Shown piece by piece: positions 36,673 through 45,094 of a DNA stretch of 64,000 nt (its first letter is position 1; every line of letters starts with the position of its first letter). The notes below the pieces were generated by a model. That model was not told the DNA's origin. It saw nothing but the letters and a program-made list of their open reading frames with translations, and searched no databases. Position numbers and translations under genes: made by a program. Origin of the DNA: JAAYUJ01 sp963698165 (GTDB lineage Bacteria; Desulfobacterota; Syntrophobacteria; Syntrophobacterales; Syntrophobacteraceae); contig CAVOPT010000006.1 of NCBI GenBank assembly GCA_963698165.1, forward strand, positions 186,001-250,000, given 5' to 3'.

Positions 36673-36828
36673 CGAAATTTCAGCAAGTCCACGGCGGACG
36701 ATACAGAGGGGTTTCAAACAAAGCGACGAAGCATTGGCCACTGGGAGGAACTACGCCTGAGGAGGTCTTTCTCAATGCCTCGCGACCCCTTGAAGTTTGC
36801 GCTTCTTGCATACATGTGGACATTTTTT

Positions 36829-36933
36829 GAACCACGAAGGACACGAAGAGCACGAAGAAATGAAATCCTCTCCTATAACGTTTTGTATATCTTCGTGTTT
36901 CTTCGTGCCCTTCGTGGTTGGCCGATAAGAACT
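36829..36933. repeat. MITE-like palindromic repeat, copy 1
   Basis: A 105-base element with inverted ends: CCACGAAGGACACGAAG near the left pairs with CTTCGTGCCCTTCGTGG near the right. It aligns along its whole length with 51134-51239, including the shared centre GTTTTGT and the tail GGC-GAT-AAGAACT, although the two have diverged. It lies in the 281-base gap between the KtrA-linked gene and the metalloprotease, and no transposase is near. The TTCGTG-type palindrome is probably mobilised in trans. Confidence 0.65.
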
Positions 36934-36953
36934 GCGAGACCAAGATGTCAGTG

Positions 36954-39305
36954 CTACCGCACCACCGGCTGCCACCGGGTGTCCGCCACCTGGCCGGGTG
37001 AGAGGTAGGAGCCTCCCGTTTTCACCGTCCCGTTCATGGTCCAAACATACACAGTACCCGATCCCTGATGGTACCACAGGAGGTCAGGCTTTCCATCGCC
37101 GTTGAAATCCGCAGCCGCCCGAACCTGCCACTGGGTGCTGCCGGCTTGGCTCGGCGTCACGTATGAGCCTCCCGTCTGCGCAAAGGATGAGTTCATGGTC
37201 CAGACGTAGAGCGCACCAGACAGGGCATGCTGCCACAGGATGTCCGTTTTCCCGTCCCCGTTGAAGTCCGCGGCGGCCCGGACCTGCCATTGGGTGTCGG
37301 CCACCTGGCTTGGGGTCAGATAAGCGCCTCCAATCTGCTTGAGCCCGCTCATGGTCCACACGTAGAGGCTCCCGGTTGTCCTGTGCTGCCACAGGATATC
37401 CGGGTTGCCGTCTCCGTTGAAATCCGCCACGGCTTTGATCTGCCAGTTGACGTCACTCACTTTGCCCGGACCGGGAGCCGCCCCCGCGGTGTTTTGCAAC
37501 CCGTTCATCAGCCAGACATAGAGATCACCGGTTGTTTGATTGTGCCAGAGCAAATCGACCTTGCCGTCCAGGTTCATATCAGCCACGCCGCGGATTTGCC
37601 ACTGAACGTCGGGGACCGACCCGGGGGTGAGAGAGGACAGTCCGACGGCATTCAGCCCCTGCATGGACCATGCATAAAGGTACCCGCCGGATTGATAGTG
37701 CCAGAGAAGGTCAGGAGTGCCGTTGCCGGTCAGATCATACGGCTTGGACGGGAGGGCAACCGCCGTCACGAAGAACGGCGCATTGGAGCGGTCCTCGACC
37801 TCGCATGCGCCCCCGACGTAGCTGCAGACTCCCACCGTCCAGGAACTGCCCGGCGCAACTGGGACTGTCCAGATGTACGACCTGGCGCTCTGCGGCAGGT
37901 CTCCGATCATCGTCCTGGTCACCCCTCCGTCCGGCGTGATATAGAGCCGGGCCACCGCACTCGCGCTCCATCCCGAGGCCGCCCAGGAAATGACCTGCTG
38001 GGAGCCCGCGGGCCACGACTCTCCCCCGTTTGGGGAAGTCACGGTGACGGTGGGCACATCGCCAACCCGAAAATTGGCCACGGTGAGGCGGGTGTTGTTG
38101 AGGCTCAGGGCATTGTAAGCCGAATTCGGAGCTGTCTCCACGATGCCCGTGGGCCTCGCCGAATAGAAGACATTGGGATTCGAAAAGTTCAAAATGCGGG
38201 GGGCGTATGGGTATCCAGGTGGCTGCACATACGCCATGACAGTCACGAAAACATTCGCCGGATCGCGATATCCAAACGACCATGGATAGGCTCCGGTACC
38301 AGTGCCACCATCTGTGCGGGCATGGTTCAGCCCCATGTTGTGGCCCAGTTCATGGCCGAAGCTATAACCAGGGCTGATGCAAGTCTGCTCCACGACACTG
38401 TAGGCGTTGGGGGCAAATGAAGGGCTGTTGCCCGCCATGAGCCACGCAAGGCCGCAATACCCAGAACCCGGCGTGTTGGTGATGAGGGAGACCAAGTCCG
38501 CCTTATAGATGTCTCTCAACGCTTGGACATTGTCAATGAAACTATCGGTATAGGTAAGATGGTCCAGGTCAGTATATATTGAACCTGACTCGGTGTAGCT
38601 CACCTCGAAGGCCCCCAGCAACCGCAGCCGCTGGAGGACTCCGCTGTTGGCGTAGCCCGCGTTGGTCTCGGTGACTCCCAACTGAATCCTGGACTGGATG
38701 CCGCTCGTCCCACCCGCTGAGGCCCGAGCGGCAGGGGTATAGACCACCAGAACATCGACAGTGGACCCGTCGTCCATGGCAGTCGTCGGCTCGAGGAGCG
38801 CATCGGGGGAAGGAAGCGGCAAGGGTTCCAGGGGCTCGGCCTCCGGCGGAAGGGCCGAACGGTCAACCTCCTCCACCACCTGGCTCGACCCGTCATACCG
38901 AATGGAGTAGGCCCCCTCCGGCGAAACGATGCTCCCGGCCGTGACACCGTCGTAGGTGACGATCACCACGTCGCTCAGGGGCTTCCCCTTGAGCTTGCCG
39001 ACCCATTTCATGCCGCGCTCGGTGCGCTCGGCCCGCTCCATCCGCGCATGGAGGACCACATCGTCGAACACGTTCAACAGCAGCTCGTGACCGGCACGAG
39101 GAAGCTCTCCCCGGCCGTCGGCGCCGGGCATTTGAGAAAGGTCCACGTCCACGGGGCGAGCCCGCACAACTCCAGCGCGGGACAACGCCCGCTGATCGGC
39201 CTGGCTCCCCTTCGAAATGAAGAAACCTGTCTGGCCGGCAACCGGGGGGGTGCTGGAACACAGAAGCAGCACCGCTCCCGCAATGAAAATCAGCAAGCCT
39301 TTCAT
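36954..39305 (-). CDS. secreted reprolysin-like metalloprotease with FG-GAP-like repeats
   Basis: A 783-residue exported protein (signal peptide MKGLLIFIAGAVLLLCSSTPPVAG). After a propeptide-like region, a zinc metallopeptidase of the reprolysin/M12 type carries HELGHNMGLNH at about 316-326 and the Met-turn VTVMAY, followed by NPNVFYSARPTGI. A PNGGESWPAGS module (Ser-Thr-rich, Kre9-like) lies at about 455-550. The C-terminus is five repeats of about 50 residues (VADFNGDGNPDILWQHRTTG type) with Ca-binding DxNxDGxxD cores, as in FG-GAP/VCBS repeats. An AAAGGAG site marks the ATG at 39305. Likely role: proteolysis outside the cell. It sits next to a sister repeat protein. Confidence 0.85.
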   Translation of the reverse strand: MKGLLIFIAGAVLLLCSSTPPVAGQTGFFISKGSQADQRALSRAGVVRARPVDVDLSQMPGADGRGELPRAGHELLLNVFDDVVLHARMERAERTERGMKWVGKLKGKPLSDVVIVTYDGVTAGSIVSPEGAYSIRYDGSSQVVEEVDRSALPPEAEPLEPLPLPSPDALLEPTTAMDDGSTVDVLVVYTPAARASAGGTSGIQSRIQLGVTETNAGYANSGVLQRLRLLGAFEVSYTESGSIYTDLDHLTYTDSFIDNVQALRDIYKADLVSLITNTPGSGYCGLAWLMAGNSPSFAPNAYSVVEQTCISPGYSFGHELGHNMGLNHARTDGGTGTGAYPWSFGYRDPANVFVTVMAYVQPPGYPYAPRILNFSNPNVFYSARPTGIVETAPNSAYNALSLNNTRLTVANFRVGDVPTVTVTSPNGGESWPAGSQQVISWAASGWSASAVARLYITPDGGVTRTMIGDLPQSARSYIWTVPVAPGSSWTVGVCSYVGGACEVEDRSNAPFFVTAVALPSKPYDLTGNGTPDLLWHYQSGGYLYAWSMQGLNAVGLSSLTPGSVPDVQWQIRGVADMNLDGKVDLLWHNQTTGDLYVWLMNGLQNTAGAAPGPGKVSDVNWQIKAVADFNGDGNPDILWQHRTTGSLYVWTMSGLKQIGGAYLTPSQVADTQWQVRAAADFNGDGKTDILWQHALSGALYVWTMNSSFAQTGGSYVTPSQAGSTQWQVRAAADFNGDGKPDLLWYHQGSGTVYVWTMNGTVKTGGSYLSPGQVADTRWQPVVR

Positions 39306-39584
39306 GTCATGTCTCCTTTGGCGAAAAGGTCCTCTCATGAGGATGAGTGAAAAATTGCTTTTCGTTGAGGCATCGCTCCGACGACCCTGGACAACCATAA
39401 CCCAGTGCCCTTGAGGACTTAAAGGCAAGCAAAAATCAAACCAAGATCAGGGAAATTCTCTTGGCCACATCGGAAATTCTCACTGCTGGGGCCTGCCATC
39501 ACCGTCTTAAACCCAATTCCACAGTCGGTTTCGGCGGGCAAGAGAACTTTCCTGCCGCACGACCGAGGGCAACATGGAAGTGTT

Positions 39585-39632
39585 TTATCGCGTTACTCCT
39601 TCGTGCTCTTCGTGCACTTCGTGTTAAAAAGA
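39585..39632. repeat. half copy of the TTCGTG palindromic repeat
   Basis: CTTCGTGCTCTTCGTGCACTTCGTG at about 39600-39625 matches the right arm of the repeat at 36829-36933; the left arm is missing. It lies in the 449-base space between the metalloprotease and the repeat protein, which otherwise holds only the terminator at 39693-39726. Confidence 0.5.
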
Positions 39633-39692
39633 GCGTTAAGCTGACGCCCATGGGGTTTGACTCGGCATCCAGCAGTGATCTTCCGGAGCACC

Positions 39693-39726
39693 ACAAAAAA
39701 GGGATGGGCACAAAAGCCCATCCCTT
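39693..39726 (-). terminator. rho-independent terminator of the FG-GAP repeat protein gene
   Basis: On the minus strand the stem AAGGGATGGGC (39726-39716) pairs perfectly with GCCCATCCCTT (39709-39699) around a six-base loop, followed by a T6 run (39700-39695). It lies 29 bases after the stop of the gene ending at 39755. Confidence 0.85.
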
Positions 39727-39754
39727 GAGCAAATCAGACTGATTACAGCTGGAT

Positions 39755-41840
39755 TCAGTTCACGATGCGCCAGTTCAAATCGGTTACCGCTCCAGGCGAT
39801 GTGAACGAAAACGCTGCAGGTCCGTTCATCAGCCAGAGGAAAACTTGACCCGACGGGGCGTACTTCCAAATGATGTCGGCCTTGTTGTCCGCATTGAGAT
39901 CGCCCACTCCCTCGATGATCCAGTTCAGGTCGGGAACCACGCCGGTGATAATCGCCGCGGAAACCGTTCCCGTGCCTCTGGCCATGGTCCAAACCACCAC
40001 TTGGCCTCCGACCACATTCTTCCAGACGATGTCCGCGGTGCCATCGGCGTTGACATCACCCACGTCCTGGATGACGTAGCTGAGATTACTCACGGTGCCG
40101 ATCACGCTCACGGAGAGAATGGACGCTCCGTTCATCCTCCAGACGACCACGGTTCCCAGTGACGTGTGCTTCCACAGAATGTCGGCCTTACCATCGCCGT
40201 CGAAGTCACCGACCTTCTCGATGCTCCACACCGTGGGTTGGCTCGCAATAATATTAGCCGAAGAAATGGCGGCCCCGTTCATGAGCCAGACGACCACCTG
40301 ACCTGTCAGGGCATGTTTCCAGACGATGTCCGCATTGCCGTCTCCGTTGAGATCACCCGTACCTTCGATGACATAAGGGCTGGCCACAGTAGCCACGACG
40401 TTGACCGACAGAATGCTGGACCCGTTCATGAGCCAGATCACCACCGTTCCTGTCACGGAATCCTTCCACAGAACGTCCACCTTGTTGTCATTGTTGAAGT
40501 CTGCCAGACCCTCGATCCGCCAGTTCAGATTCGGAACCTGTCCGGCTATGGCCACGTTGGAAACGGCCGTGCCGTTCATGAACCAGAACACGAGGGTGCC
40601 GTTCAGGTTGTAATACCAGCCCAGATCCGTCTTCCCATCCGCGTTGAAGTCGGCAACCCTGTTCCTGACGCTGTTGGCGTGCCTGAGATCGAGGGTGAAA
40701 TTGTCCTGATAACTGATGTGTACGTGGTTGCCCGAATCGAGGGTGATGTGGGTGTACCATCCCTGGTCAGGCAAAAGGGCGCCGGGGGAGAGGGTGTTGT
40801 CCACGACGGTAGGCACAAATGCCCCCGAGGCGTTGGTGATGTACTTGAGGACTCCGTTCCCGAAGTCCTGGTAGCTGATGTGAACCCGGCCGTTGGAGTC
40901 GAGGGCAATGGATGTGAACGTCCCCAGGTCCCCAATGGGATCTGAATCGATGGTCCGCCGGCACGAAAGTCCCCGGTGTCGCCACGTTGTTGGCATACTT
41001 CAAAGCCAGGGCTGTCGCGTCGTAGTAACTGATGTGAACCCGGCCGTTGGAGTCGAGGGCAATGGAGCTGTCCTGCCCCACATCGTTGACACCGCCGCCA
41101 GCATCCACTGTGACCGCCACAAATGCTCCCCCAACGTTGTTTGCGTATTTCAGGGTTCCATTGGTGACGTCATAATAGCTGATGTGCACGGTGTTGCCCG
41201 CACCGAGAGCCAGGGAAGTGAACTCACCCACGTCATTGGTGATGGGAGTGCCGCCGTCCACGGGCGTGATGACGAAAGGACCCGCGGGAGCACCCGTGGC
41301 ATGGAGGAGCCGACCGTTGGTGAAGTCGTAATAGCTGATGTGCACATTGCCCAGGGAATCCATGGCGATGGAAGTGTCAAGCCCGACGTCGGCAGTGCCG
41401 CCCAGGCCATCGGGAGCACCGTCGTCAACCAATACCGATACGAACCCGGCGGCCGCCGTACCTCTGGCGTATCTGAGGGCGCCGATCTCAGCATCGTAGT
41501 AGCTGATGTTCACCGTGCCGTTGGCCTGCACGGCGATGGACGAGAACTCCCCCCTACCGATAGTGGTATCGGCGGTGAACACCTGGAATGTTCCCGACGC
41601 ATTGGTGGCGTACTTGAGTAGACCATTCGTCTGATCCCAATAGCTGATGTGCACGTTGTTGCCCGCATCGCGGGCGATGGATGTGTCGAAACCCACATTG
41701 CCAACGGTATCCACGGTCTTGAGATTCCAGATAATGGGGACTTGAGCAAGTGATGCTTGCGGTGCCACAACGCCCGCCATGGCAAACACGAGCACCGACC
41801 ACAACAAAATATGCCATTTTGATCTTCGATTGACTACCAT
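39755..41840 (-). pseudogene. secreted repeat protein (seven propeller-like + six FG-GAP-like repeats), frameshifted
   Basis: An exported protein with signal peptide WHILLWSVLVFAMAGVVAPQASLA. Seven repeats of about 45 residues follow, of the type DVGLDTSIAMDSLGNVHISYYD, suggesting a seven-bladed beta-propeller. Then come six repeats of about 49 residues (VGDFDGDGKADILWKHTSLG type), the same FG-GAP-like unit as in the neighbouring metalloprotease, ending DLNWRIVN. One extra base at about 40957 shifts the frame inside repeat five (TFVPA | TIDSDPIGD); the repeat pattern resumes at once. The 2086-base span is one base over a multiple of three. The start at 41840 has AAGGAG at good spacing. Sequencing error or recent decay are both possible. 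Confidence 0.82.
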
Positions 41841-42371
41841 TGCCATTCTCCTTCCTGTTCTCTATCGTTGTCTGATCTCGATCACAACCCGAGCCTGTGA
41901 TTCATTCACTCCAACACACGGTCTCACTTCTAAATTGCAATCCAGCAAATCAAATCGGCACACAAACCAGAAAGATGAACTATCGAGTCATTTCGTTCAA
42001 TCCCCAATTCAATGCGCCTCCAATGAAATTGAGCCATACCGATGACATGGGCTCGCGGAATGCACCTCTTCCTCAACGAACCAACAGCTTGGATCGAATC
42101 CTTTGTTCAATTTGCTCCACGAGAAGATACTAAATTTGTTTGCTGTGTTGCCGCGAAGCCGCCGTCAAGATACACTCCAACGCTCATAAGATGAACAATA
42201 GGAAGGAGTGAGTAAATAGGTACTACTACCTAATTTCTATTTTTTTGGTAGGGTTGATGTTGTTCTTGCAACTGCAGCAAACAATCTAGGAGGGGATTGC
42301 TTGCATTGCTGAAGGGAAACGAAGCAGGCGTGCCTGTTTTAAACAGGCAGGATTCAGCCACGGAATGCGTT
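41841..42371. other. 531-base AT-richer intergenic region
   Basis: No gene is supported. It contains a small inverted repeat TAGGTA-CTAC-TACCTA at 42217-42232 and a palindrome TGCCTGTTTTAAACAGGCA at 42331-42349, 23 bases after the DUF1992 gene stop on the minus strand; the latter could be part of its terminator, but no T run follows. Several segments are AT-rich compared with the surrounding genes. It should carry the promoter of the repeat protein, which I could not identify. Confidence 0.4.
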
Positions 42372-42764
42372 TCAAGGGCTCTTCTTCACCTCCACCTTTT
42401 CCAGCACCCTTTCGTAGTAGCGCTGGTTTTCCTCAAGGTTCAAAGACACCGTCCTCGTCACATTCAGCTTCATGATGAGGTAGTTGAGCTTCTTCATCGC
42501 CTTGTACTTTTCCAGAGTGTCTTCCATCCCTGAGAGCATCTCTTCCGTGGTCCGAATTTCCTTTCGAAGCTCCAGCTCCGGGGGAAGACAATCAGCGTTT
42601 TTCAGGATCTTGTAAGCCAGTCGAAGATCCGCGGGAAGGTGCCTGTCGTCTTCGAGATGAAGGGGCTTTCCTCTTCCTGGAAGGTCCTCGAACTCCCCAT
42701 CCCGCATGGCTTCGCGAATCCTCTCCTCCGCGATCCTGCCGAAAACATCGAACAAATTACTCAT
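42372..42764 (-). CDS. DUF1992 (DnaJ-homologue C28 conserved domain) protein
   Basis: A 130-residue soluble protein with the DUF1992 signature: FGRIAEERIREAMRDGEFEDLPGRGKPL and DLRLAYKILKNADCLPPELELRKEI, followed by a long helix (MEDTLEKYKAMKKLNYLIMKLN). The domain is also found in DNAJC28 proteins but has no J domain and no known biochemical role. The ATG at 42764 follows GAGGGGA. It lies in a secreted-protein neighbourhood but is itself cytoplasmic. Confidence 0.88.
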   Translation of the reverse strand: MSNLFDVFGRIAEERIREAMRDGEFEDLPGRGKPLHLEDDRHLPADLRLAYKILKNADCLPPELELRKEIRTTEEMLSGMEDTLEKYKAMKKLNYLIMKLNVTRTVSLNLEENQRYYERVLEKVEVKKSP

Positions 42765-43004
42765 GAAATTCCCCTCTGTCAGAGGATGCCGGACGCAATC
42801 CTCGTTCCAAGAGAAACGACCAAAAGGAGACACCCTGTTACAGTAGCCTTTATTACCACATCCGACGAAGAACTCCAACGGGGGGGCGCAACTGATCTGA
42901 AAACTGGCCAAAAAAAGGCCGGAGGCAACACCCATACCCATTTCCGCCAAAGGGTGTTCAAGAGGCATGGCAATCCCGCACGCACCTCCCTCGTTGGGTG
43001 TCCA

Positions 43005-43039
43005 CAAAAAAAAAGAGGCAGGGCATCGGCCCCGCCTCT
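43005..43039 (-). terminator. rho-independent terminator of the PEP-CTERM gene
   Basis: On the minus strand AGAGGCGGGG (43039-43030) pairs with CCCTGCCTCT (43023-43014) with one mismatch, followed by a T9 run at 43013-43005. It lies 29 bases after the stop of the PEP-CTERM gene and before the DUF1992 gene, so the two are separate transcripts. Confidence 0.82.
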
Positions 43040-43067
43040 CAGGTTGACTGCATTCATTGACCGAAAT

Positions 43068-43793
43068 CTAGTTCTTGCTCCACCGAGACCTGAAAACTCC
43101 CAGACCCACCAGACCCGATCCCAGCAGAAGCATAGTAGCAGGTTCGGGCACGGGTGCGGTACCCTGCCCCGCCATGTTGTCATTGCCGCAGCTGAGCGTC
43201 AGATGCGCAATGAACGAGGTGCCGGGGTCTAGGCCAAGGAGCCCCAAGTCCACGGACATGGAGTTGTGCCAGCCACCAGCCAACCCGAGGATATCGGTGC
43301 CGTAGGTGGAGTAGCTCAGGGTACCGCTACCAACATAGGAACCACCTCCTCCGTACTGAAACGGGTCCGACTTCCCCACATTCAGCGGTTCATTGACTCC
43401 AAGGGTATTGAAGGAACCCCGGTAGACAACGTAGGTTTTATCCTGCACGTTGAGATCGTAGACATACTCATACGTGGACCGGTTTCCGTCGGTGTCGATA
43501 AAAATGTCCCCGATGGTTTGCTCGCTGTAACCACTGACGAAATTGAACCCACCCAGGGCCGTGAGGGTATTTCCGCTGAGAAAGAAACCTTCCAGGTCCC
43601 AATTTTGATTATAAATCATGCCCGGTTCCACTTCCTGGTCTTCGCTGGTACTGGAATACCACGTGTTCGTGCCTGATTGCGTTCTGCCATCGGAAGTCGT
43701 GATGTTCAGCCCGAAATCAACGGCATATGCAGGAGACCATGCAAGAAGACCACAAATCACAAACATGGAAAGCAAACCCAATTTTCGATTCAT
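43068..43793 (-). CDS. PEP-CTERM sorting domain protein
   Basis: A 241-residue exported protein: signal peptide MNRKLGLLSMFVICGLLAWSPAYA, a beta-rich mature region of about 190 residues with few Cys, and the tripartite PEP-CTERM tail VPEPATMLLLGSGLVGLGVF followed by RSRWSKN. This tail is cleaved by an exosortase (EpsH) and links the protein with exopolysaccharide secretion. No exosortase gene is in the window. A GGAGGTG site precedes the ATG at 43793. A sigma-54-type promoter lies about 100 bases upstream and a strong terminator downstream, so it is monocistronic. The 707-base space upstream otherwise holds no gene. Confidence 0.93.
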   Translation of the reverse strand: MNRKLGLLSMFVICGLLAWSPAYAVDFGLNITTSDGRTQSGTNTWYSSTSEDQEVEPGMIYNQNWDLEGFFLSGNTLTALGGFNFVSGYSEQTIGDIFIDTDGNRSTYEYVYDLNVQDKTYVVYRGSFNTLGVNEPLNVGKSDPFQYGGGGSYVGSGTLSYSTYGTDILGLAGGWHNSMSVDLGLLGLDPGTSFIAHLTLSCGNDNMAGQGTAPVPEPATMLLLGSGLVGLGVFRSRWSKN

Positions 43794-43896
43794 CTGCAGA
43801 CACCTCCTCGCTCGAATGCTCTTGTCTTTTCCACCCAACCTTCCTGGTCGCCACCATCCCTCACCCTGGGGAATAACGGGGGCGGGCTTAAGCATT

Positions 43897-43912
43897 AGCA
43901 AGCGACAGGCCA
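43897..43912 (-). promoter_or_regulatory. sigma-54 promoter of the PEP-CTERM gene
   Basis: On the minus strand TGGCCTGTCGCTTGCT has GG and GC separated by exactly ten bases and a full TTGCT -12 element; the -24 box TGGCCTG differs from TGGCACG at two positions. It points at the PEP-CTERM start about 104 bases away. RpoN control of PEP-CTERM genes with a PrsK/PrsR-type two-component system is known in other bacteria. Confidence 0.7.
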
Positions 43913-44500
43913 TATGTTTTCAAAGAGGACCATCCAGGCACAATCTGATTCCCAAGCTTTTGACTTTATTGAGTATAATTATCGAGAATAAGGAACTGGC
44001 CGTGCCGACACACACAATTCACTCCGAGTCCACACCGCCGTTTGTAAAAAATACCGACATCGTCATTCACCGCTCAAGCAACCACAATCAAGGTTAAGAT
44101 ATTATATTAAAACAGTTTTTTGTACATCCACCCGGTAATTCGTCACCCTCGAATACATTGGACTGTCAAGAAATTCGACACCATCCTCATGGTCCATCAT
44201 TCCGAGGGGACGCCCCTGACCTACGTCCTTTTACCGGGCGACGGGATCCAATCCGGACCCGGGAGTCCGGCAGTGCCCGCTTCCACCCCCCTCTGTAGCC
44301 CCATCAACCTTTTTCCGTGACCGACCCTCGAATGGCGAGCAAAACGACTCATGCTCGTTGAGTAAAACGCAGAAACCGGTTATATAGCACGGGCTTTACA
44401 CCGTTGCGTCCACCGCGGTGTGAGGCCAGGATCCTGGAGAGCACCGGAAGCGAAACCAGGTGAGCATCAGCTGAACACAAGCCACGGGGGTAAACCGAAC
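43913..44500. other. 588-base intergenic region, no gene seen
   Basis: This stretch between the PEP-CTERM promoter and the cyclophilin gene is AT-rich in its first half (for example around 43970-44110) and contains no open frame with protein-like character on either strand. It should include binding sites for the sigma-54 activator of the PEP-CTERM gene and the promoter of the cyclophilin gene; none could be defined. Confidence 0.35.
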
Positions 44501-45022
44501 ATGTCTGAAGCGTCTGCAGTTGTGGTCACACTCGAAACGTCCGAAGGGAACGTCACCCTCGAACTCTGGGCCGAAAGGGCACCCATCACGGTGAAGAACT
44601 TTCTGCGCTATGTCGACGACGGTTTTTTCGAGGGCACCGTGTTTCACCGGGTCATCAACGATTTCATGATTCAGGGAGGGGGCCTCACTCCCGACATGAA
44701 GTCCAAGAAAACGAGGGATCCGATCAAGAACGAAGCCAAGCCCGATCTCAAGAACCAGCGGGGCACCATCGCCATGGCCAGAACAGGCCTCATCCACAGT
44801 GCCACATCCCAGTTCTTCATCAATGTGGCGGACAACGCCTTCCTGGACCACCAGAACACGACACCACAGGGATATGGCTATGCGGTTTTCGGGAAAGTCA
44901 TCGAGGGGATGGACGTGGTCGACAAAATCAAGGGAGTGAAGACCACCTCATTCGGCCAGTATGATGATGTCCCCGAGACACCGGTGGTCATCAAGACGGT
45001 TAAGAGGGCCGAAACGAAGTAA
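44501..45022 (+). CDS. peptidyl-prolyl cis-trans isomerase, cyclophilin type
   Basis: A 173-residue single-domain cyclophilin without a signal peptide, so cytoplasmic. It has the family blocks APITVKNFLRYVDDGFFEGTVFHRVINDFMIQGGG with the catalytic Arg in FHRV, GTIAMARTGLIHSATSQFFINVADN, and YAVFGKVIEGMDVVDKI. The length matches PpiB-type enzymes that speed proline isomerisation during folding. A GGGGGT stretch lies upstream of the ATG at 44501. It is convergent with the epimerase-like gene. Confidence 0.95.
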   Translation: MSEASAVVVTLETSEGNVTLELWAERAPITVKNFLRYVDDGFFEGTVFHRVINDFMIQGGGLTPDMKSKKTRDPIKNEAKPDLKNQRGTIAMARTGLIHSATSQFFINVADNAFLDHQNTTPQGYGYAVFGKVIEGMDVVDKIKGVKTTSFGQYDDVPETPVVIKTVKRAETK

Positions 45023-45094
45023 CCGAACAACGTCCCCACTCGCCGTGGGGATCTCGGAGCGCGATCCATTTCAAGACGCAGCACGACGAGACCA

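Noticed and set aside
36829..36933. CRISPR-like repeat array
   Set aside because: There are arms of one palindrome, not repeated units with spacers, and no cas gene is present.
43970..43995. TTGACT and TATAAT near 43960-43980 as a promoter
   Set aside because: The spacing between the boxes is only about eight bases.
44120..44320. 66-codon frame in the intergenic region before the cyclophilin gene
   Set aside because: No ribosome site, no homology-like blocks and unusual composition.
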